Below are positions 7,894 to 10,909 of a stretch of DNA of 10,909 nt, piece after piece. Numbering within the stretch: position 1 is the first letter of the stretch; every line of letters begins with the position of its first letter. Under the pieces are notes generated by a model. The model saw nothing but the letters and a program-made list of their open reading frames with translations. It had not been told where the DNA came from and ran no database searches. The stretch is taken from positions 1-10,909 of the forward strand of contig JBDKLO010000173.1 of NCBI GenBank assembly GCA_039795615.1. Reading direction: 5' to 3'. Source of the DNA: UBA6136 sp039795615 (lineage in GTDB: Bacteria; Pseudomonadota; Gammaproteobacteria; Methylococcales; Methylococcaceae). Position numbers and translations under genes: made by a program.

Positions 7894-8759
7894 TCAATCG
7901 GCTTTGCGTCGTCGGCGTCGGCCTGATCGGCGGTTCCTTTGCCATTGGTTTAAAACAGGCCGGACTCGTCAAGCGGGTGGTTGGAGTTGACCGCGATGCC
8001 GCTAACCTCGACCTGGCCCTTTTTACGGGGCTGATCGATGAGGCGGCACCGAGCCTTCAAGAAGGCGTCAAAGATGCGGACTGTGTCTTTATCGCAGTTC
8101 CAGTCGGGGTCATGCCAGAGATCTTCCGCCAACTCACGCCTCTCTGGCAAAATAATGTGTTGTACACGGATGCAGGCAGCACCAAGGCGGATGTCTTGAA
8201 GGCGCTCCATCATGCCTTGGGACATATTCCCCCAAACTTTGTTGCCGGGCATCCCATCGCGGGTGCCGAGACATCGGGTGCTTCGGCAGCAAGGTGCGGC
8301 TTGTTCGAGGGGCGTCGTGTCATTTTGACGCCGGTTGAGGAGACCTCTGAGGATTCTGTGGGCTTAACGAGGGCCCTGTGGGAAGGCATTGGCGCCCGGG
8401 TGAGTGCGATGGCCCCCGTCCACCATGATGAAATTCTGGCGGCGACCAGTCATCTGCCTCACGTTTTATCCTTTGCCCTTACGGCGATGCTGGGACGCCA
8501 CGATGAGCAGCAGGAAATATTTGCTTATGCTGCAGGGGGCCTTCGCGACTTTACTCGGATTGCCGGGAGCGATCCTGCCATGTGGCGTGATATTGCACTT
8601 GCAAACCGGGACCAACTGCTACCCCTCATGGAAGAGTATCGAACGGCTATTGAAGAGGTCGCTACATTGATCAGAACGGGCGATTCACTCCGCCTGGCCC
8701 AACTTTTTGCCGACGCACGTATGGCTCGGCAACGTTTCATAGACCAATTGGATAAATAA
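7890..8759 (+). CDS. tyrA: Prephenate (or arogenate) dehydrogenase
   Basis: Oxidative decarboxylation of prephenate to 4-hydroxyphenylpyruvate for tyrosine. Relatives in this gene order are often cyclohexadienyl dehydrogenases that also accept arogenate. The N-terminal Rossmann fold shows GVGLIGGS at 9-16 and an aspartate at D34 in GVDRD at the end of the second strand, which favours NAD+ over NADP+. DAGSTK lies at 94-99. GHPIAG at 120-125 supplies the family's catalytic histidine, H121. SHLPH at 187-191 and GGLRDFTRIAGSDP at 216-229 belong to the helical dimerisation and substrate domain. There is no chorismate mutase domain (unlike E. coli TyrA) and no ACT domain. Length is 289 residues. 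The ATG at 7890 overlaps the hisC stop in ATGA, with purine-rich AGGGGA just before it. The stop TAA ends 2 bases before aroA. In pseudomonads the equivalent protein is fused to AroA. Confidence 0.95.
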   Translation: MINRLCVVGVGLIGGSFAIGLKQAGLVKRVVGVDRDAANLDLALFTGLIDEAAPSLQEGVKDADCVFIAVPVGVMPEIFRQLTPLWQNNVLYTDAGSTKADVLKALHHALGHIPPNFVAGHPIAGAETSGASAARCGLFEGRRVILTPVEETSEDSVGLTRALWEGIGARVSAMAPVHHDEILAATSHLPHVLSFALTAMLGRHDEQQEIFAYAAGGLRDFTRIAGSDPAMWRDIALANRDQLLPLMEEYRTAIEEVATLIRTGDSLRLAQLFADARMARQRFIDQLDK

Positions 8760-8761
8760 CA

Positions 8762-10081
8762 ATGCATCACAACGAGGTGACCTTCACGGTCCAGCCCGGC
8801 GGCACGCTGAAAGGCGAAGCTCGCGTTCCTGGGGATAAGTCCATTTCCCATCGTTCGATCATGCTCGGTTCACTGGCCGAAGGCACGACGAAGGTGACCG
8901 GTTTCCTTGAAGCTGAAGACTGCTTGTCGACAATGAAAGCCTTCCAGGCCATGGGGGTCCGAATTGAGCGGACTGAAGGCGGCGGCGTTGTGATTGAAGG
9001 TGTGGGTCTTCATGGGCTCAAAGCCCCTAAAGAAGAGCTGTATCTGGGGAACTCTGGGACCTCGATGCGACTTCTTTCCGGCTTGTTGTCCGGTCAGAGC
9101 TTCGATAGCACACTGACGGGCGATCCATCGTTGTCAAAACGGCCGATGCGACGCGTGACTGATCCTTTGAAGTCGATGGGTGCAAAGATCGATACGACCG
9201 AAAAGGGGACCTCACCGCTTCATATTCATGGCGGTAGTGCCCTTAGAGGGATTCACTATGACATGCCGGTGGCCAGCGCTCAGGTCAAGTCGTGTCTTCT
9301 TCTGGCGGGCCTTTACGCAGAGGGCAAAACCTCAGTTCACGAGCCCGCGCCCACGCGAGATCACACGGAACGGATGCTGCGAGGCTTCGGTTATGAGGTT
9401 CAGCGTGAAGGGAACACCATCGCCGTTCAATCGGGCGGGAAGCTGACGGCAATGGACATTGATGTCCCGAGCGATATTTCATCAGCAGCCTTCTTTATGG
9501 TGGGTGCATCCATCGCCCAGGGCGCCGACGTGACGCTGAAGCACGTGGGTATGAATCCGACCCGAACTGGTGTGATCGATATCCTTCGTCTCATGGGGGC
9601 CAATATCGAACTCGTTTCAGAGCGTGAGGTCGGTGGCGAACCCGTGGCTGATATTCGTATTCGTCAATCCCAACTCAAGGGCATTGATATCCCCGAGGCG
9701 CTGGTTCCCCTGGCGATCGACGAATTCCCCGTGCTCTTTGTTGCTGCCGCGTGTGCTGAGGGGACGACGCGCCTGACCGGTGCAGAAGAGTTGAGAGTCA
9801 AGGAGAGCGACCGAATCCAGGTCATGGCCGATGGTCTCAAGATCCTTGGCGTTGATGCCACGGCAACACCTGATGGCATGATCATTCAGGGCGGAGCTCC
9901 CATTGGTGGGGGAACCGTTCAATCCCATGGAGATCACCGGATTGCCATGGCGTTTTCGATTGCCGGCCTTCGTGCCAATGGCACCATCACCATCCACGAT
10001 TGCGCCAACGTCAATACGTCGTTTCCGACCTTCGTTTCTCTGGCGAATGGTCTGGGACTTACTGTCCATTCGGATGCATAG
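8762..10081 (+). CDS. aroA: 3-phosphoshikimate 1-carboxyvinyltransferase (EPSP synthase), class II motifs
   Basis: Transfers enolpyruvyl from PEP to shikimate 3-phosphate, the sixth shikimate-pathway step. The two-domain inside-out barrel is complete at 439 residues. Visible elements are GDKSISHRS from residue 24, LGNSGTSMRLL at 95-105, RPM at 128-130, SAQVK at 172-176, RDHTE at 199-203, NPTR at 265-268, the catalytic D320 in IDEFPVL, E348 in RVKESDR, and DHRIAMAF at 391-398. GDKS, SAQxK, RxH[ST]E and NxTR are the four motifs used to define class II EPSP synthases, so this is not the E. coli class I type. The residue matching E. coli G96 is still glycine, and the P101 position is leucine. The ATG at 8762 follows tyrA by 2 bases with a weak GGATAA near 8750. 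The sequence strongly resembles the AroA half of the pseudomonad TyrA-AroA fusion as I remember it. Confidence 0.97.
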   Translation: MHHNEVTFTVQPGGTLKGEARVPGDKSISHRSIMLGSLAEGTTKVTGFLEAEDCLSTMKAFQAMGVRIERTEGGGVVIEGVGLHGLKAPKEELYLGNSGTSMRLLSGLLSGQSFDSTLTGDPSLSKRPMRRVTDPLKSMGAKIDTTEKGTSPLHIHGGSALRGIHYDMPVASAQVKSCLLLAGLYAEGKTSVHEPAPTRDHTERMLRGFGYEVQREGNTIAVQSGGKLTAMDIDVPSDISSAAFFMVGASIAQGADVTLKHVGMNPTRTGVIDILRLMGANIELVSEREVGGEPVADIRIRQSQLKGIDIPEALVPLAIDEFPVLFVAAACAEGTTRLTGAEELRVKESDRIQVMADGLKILGVDATATPDGMIIQGGAPIGGGTVQSHGDHRIAMAFSIAGLRANGTITIHDCANVNTSFPTFVSLANGLGLTVHSDA

Positions 10082-10088
10082 GCCTTTT

Positions 10089-10760
10089 GTGACATCGACC
10101 ATACCGGTTTTGACGATTGATGGCCCGAGCGGATCTGGGAAAGGCACGGTCAGTCGGGCCGTCGCACGAGAACTTGGGTGGCATTTTCTCGACAGTGGAG
10201 CCATTTATCGATCACTGGCCATCGCGGTCCTAAGAGCCGGTATTCCCTTTGAGGATGAGCAGCGAATTGCTGATCTTGGACTCTCGATGGACCTCTCCTT
10301 CAGTGCGGATGATCCCCCCAAGGTCTATCTGGCCGGTGAGGACATTGCTGGTGAAATTGGCATGGAAACCACGGGGAATGCAGCCTCCCGTGTGGCCCAG
10401 ATCGGTGTTGTGCGCCGTGCCTTGCTCGACAAGCAGCATAGCTTTCGTCAGTTGCCGGGGTTGGTCGCTGATGGTCGAGACATGGGAACCGTTGTGTTCA
10501 AGGATGCGGCTCACAAGGTCTTTTTGACAGCGAGTGCTGAGGTTAGAGCGCTTCGGCGGCTTAAGCAGTTGAAAGACAAGGGACTGGATGTTAATCTTGA
10601 CAGCTTGACTCGGGAAATCGAGGAGCGTGATCGTCGTGATCGTGAGCGTGCGGAGGCACCTCTAGTCATGGCGGAAGGCGCACTCCACATCGATTCATCC
10701 GATCTGGCGATACCGGATGTCATCCGGCGGGTGCTGGATTGGGTCAGGCGGGACGCCTGA
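10089..10760 (+). CDS. cmk: Cytidylate (CMP) kinase
   Basis: Phosphorylates CMP and dCMP with ATP, recycling CMP from RNA and lipid turnover. With the GTG at 10089 as start, the P-loop GPSGSGKGT lies at 12-20 and DSGAIYR at 35-41. S36, R41 and R110 then fall at the same numbers as CMP-binding residues of E. coli Cmk. ADGRDMGTVVF with R130 and D131, and RDRRDRERAEAPL with D184 and R187, are one position off E. coli R131, D132, D185 and R188. Length is 223 residues, near the family norm of about 225. GTG was chosen because of this register and an AGG 6 bases upstream at 10080-10082. An in-frame ATG at 10074 would add five residues and overlap aroA by 8 bases, and cannot be excluded. Much longer upstream extensions run inside aroA and carry no homology. 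cmk before rpsA is a widely conserved arrangement. Confidence 0.95.
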   Translation: MTSTIPVLTIDGPSGSGKGTVSRAVARELGWHFLDSGAIYRSLAIAVLRAGIPFEDEQRIADLGLSMDLSFSADDPPKVYLAGEDIAGEIGMETTGNAASRVAQIGVVRRALLDKQHSFRQLPGLVADGRDMGTVVFKDAAHKVFLTASAEVRALRRLKQLKDKGLDVNLDSLTREIEERDRRDRERAEAPLVMAEGALHIDSSDLAIPDVIRRVLDWVRRDA

Positions 10761-10777
10761 TTTCCGTTTCATGGGTT

Positions 10778-10801
10778 GCCGGCTTTTTGCCGGTGGTTTT
10801 A
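10778..10801 (+). terminator. Small GC hairpin with T-rich tail after cmk
   Basis: CCGGC at 10779-10783 and GCCGG at 10789-10793 form a 5-bp all-GC stem with a TTTTT loop, extendable by G-U pairs on both sides. A TGGTTTTATT tail follows. The stem is short and the tail is interrupted, so it could be a weak or partial terminator separating cmk from rpsA, or part of the rpsA leader structure. Confidence 0.35.
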
Positions 10802-10817
10802 TTCATCTTACACAGTC

Positions 10818-10856
10818 ATCCAACGCCTTGTGCGTGGGGTGCAATTAAATAGTTTT
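10818..10856 (+). promoter_or_regulatory. rpsA leader: hairpin plus AT-rich spacer, no Shine-Dalgarno
   Basis: ACGC 10823-10826 pairs with GCGT 10832-10835 around a 5-base loop. After one A-G mismatch the stem extends through C10820-C10821 with G10837-G10838. The next 16 bases (10841-10856) are AT-rich and contain no purine run that could pair with 16S rRNA. The E. coli rpsA leader is known to lack a strong Shine-Dalgarno element and to rely on hairpins separated by AU-rich stretches, with S1 repressing its own translation. The layout here is compatible with that; the regulatory role is inferred. Confidence 0.4.
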
Positions 10857-10909
10857 ATGACCGAGAGCTTTGCTGAGTTGTTTGAACAGAGCCTGTCTCA
10901 GGCTGAAAT
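10857..10909 (+). CDS. rpsA: 30S ribosomal protein S1, N-terminal fragment cut by window edge
   Basis: An ATG at 10857 opens a frame of 17 complete codons reading MTESFAELFEQSLSQAE, and two further bases reach the window edge. This matches the start of gammaproteobacterial S1 (E. coli begins MTESFAQLFEESL), and the position after cmk is the expected one. S1 is the OB-fold repeat protein that helps the 30S subunit bind mRNAs with weak Shine-Dalgarno sequences or structured leaders. Only the N-terminal segment that anchors S1 to the ribosome through protein S2 is visible here; all OB domains lie beyond the window. ihfB would be expected after it but is not seen. Confidence 0.9.
   Translation, partial: MTESFAELFEQSLSQAE

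Noticed and set aside
9903..10088. Long N-terminal extension of the cmk frame
   Set aside because: The extra 57-62 residues are aroA sequence read in another frame; Cmk homologues begin just before the P-loop strand.
9617..10204. 195-residue minus-strand open frame opposite the aroA end and cmk start
   Set aside because: It is antisense to two conserved genes and has no identifiable domain.
10776..10803. Possible rpsA promoter: TTGCCG (10776-10781), 16 bases, TTTATT (10798-10803)
   Set aside because: Both boxes match consensus at only 4 of 6 positions and overlap the GC hairpin, so it cannot be distinguished from chance.
1..10909. Novel defence, mobile or biosynthetic system
   Set aside because: Every sizeable stretch is accounted for by conserved housekeeping genes in a known order; there are no repeats, integrases, transposases or unexplained gaps over 120 bases.

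Overview
The window looks like ordinary core chromosome from a gammaproteobacterium outside the Enterobacterales. The moderately GC-rich composition, the TypA and GyrA sequences (close to those I remember from E. coli), and a gene order I associate with pseudomonads and relatives all point that way. I cannot name a genus. All genes are on the + strand and I see no mobile element, CRISPR array, tRNA, rRNA or other sign of transfer.

Layout. At the left is typA/bipA (40-1863), a ribosome-associated GTPase. A 116-base gap (1864-1979) follows; it holds a long imperfect hairpin, a perfect TATAAT box and a run of seven T. gyrA (1980-4568) then begins a tightly packed series: serC (ATGA overlap with gyrA), pheA (TGATG overlap), hisC, tyrA (ATGA overlap), aroA (2-base gap) and cmk (near or overlapping start). 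After cmk comes a 96-base gap with a small GC hairpin and an AT-rich stretch. The first 17 codons of rpsA (10857 to the window edge) complete the picture. This is the gyrA-serC-pheA-hisC-tyrA-aroA-cmk-rpsA order known as the aromatic supraoperon in Pseudomonas.

How the genes work together. AroA makes EPSP, the precursor of chorismate. The chorismate mutase domain of PheA turns chorismate into prephenate. The dehydratase domain of PheA makes phenylpyruvate, and TyrA makes 4-hydroxyphenylpyruvate. HisC, an aromatic/histidinol-phosphate aminotransferase, is the likely transaminase for both keto acids. SerC makes phosphoserine and also serves the pathway to PLP, the cofactor of both SerC and HisC. 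Cmk and ribosomal protein S1 link the cluster to nucleotide supply and translation, and GyrA links it to DNA topology.

No previously undescribed system is visible. The points worth a second look are modest. tyrA and aroA are separate but only 2 bases apart, whereas pseudomonads fuse them. AroA carries all four class II EPSP synthase motifs. The gyrA promoter candidate lies against a hairpin. The rpsA start has no Shine-Dalgarno sequence, as expected for an autoregulated S1 gene.
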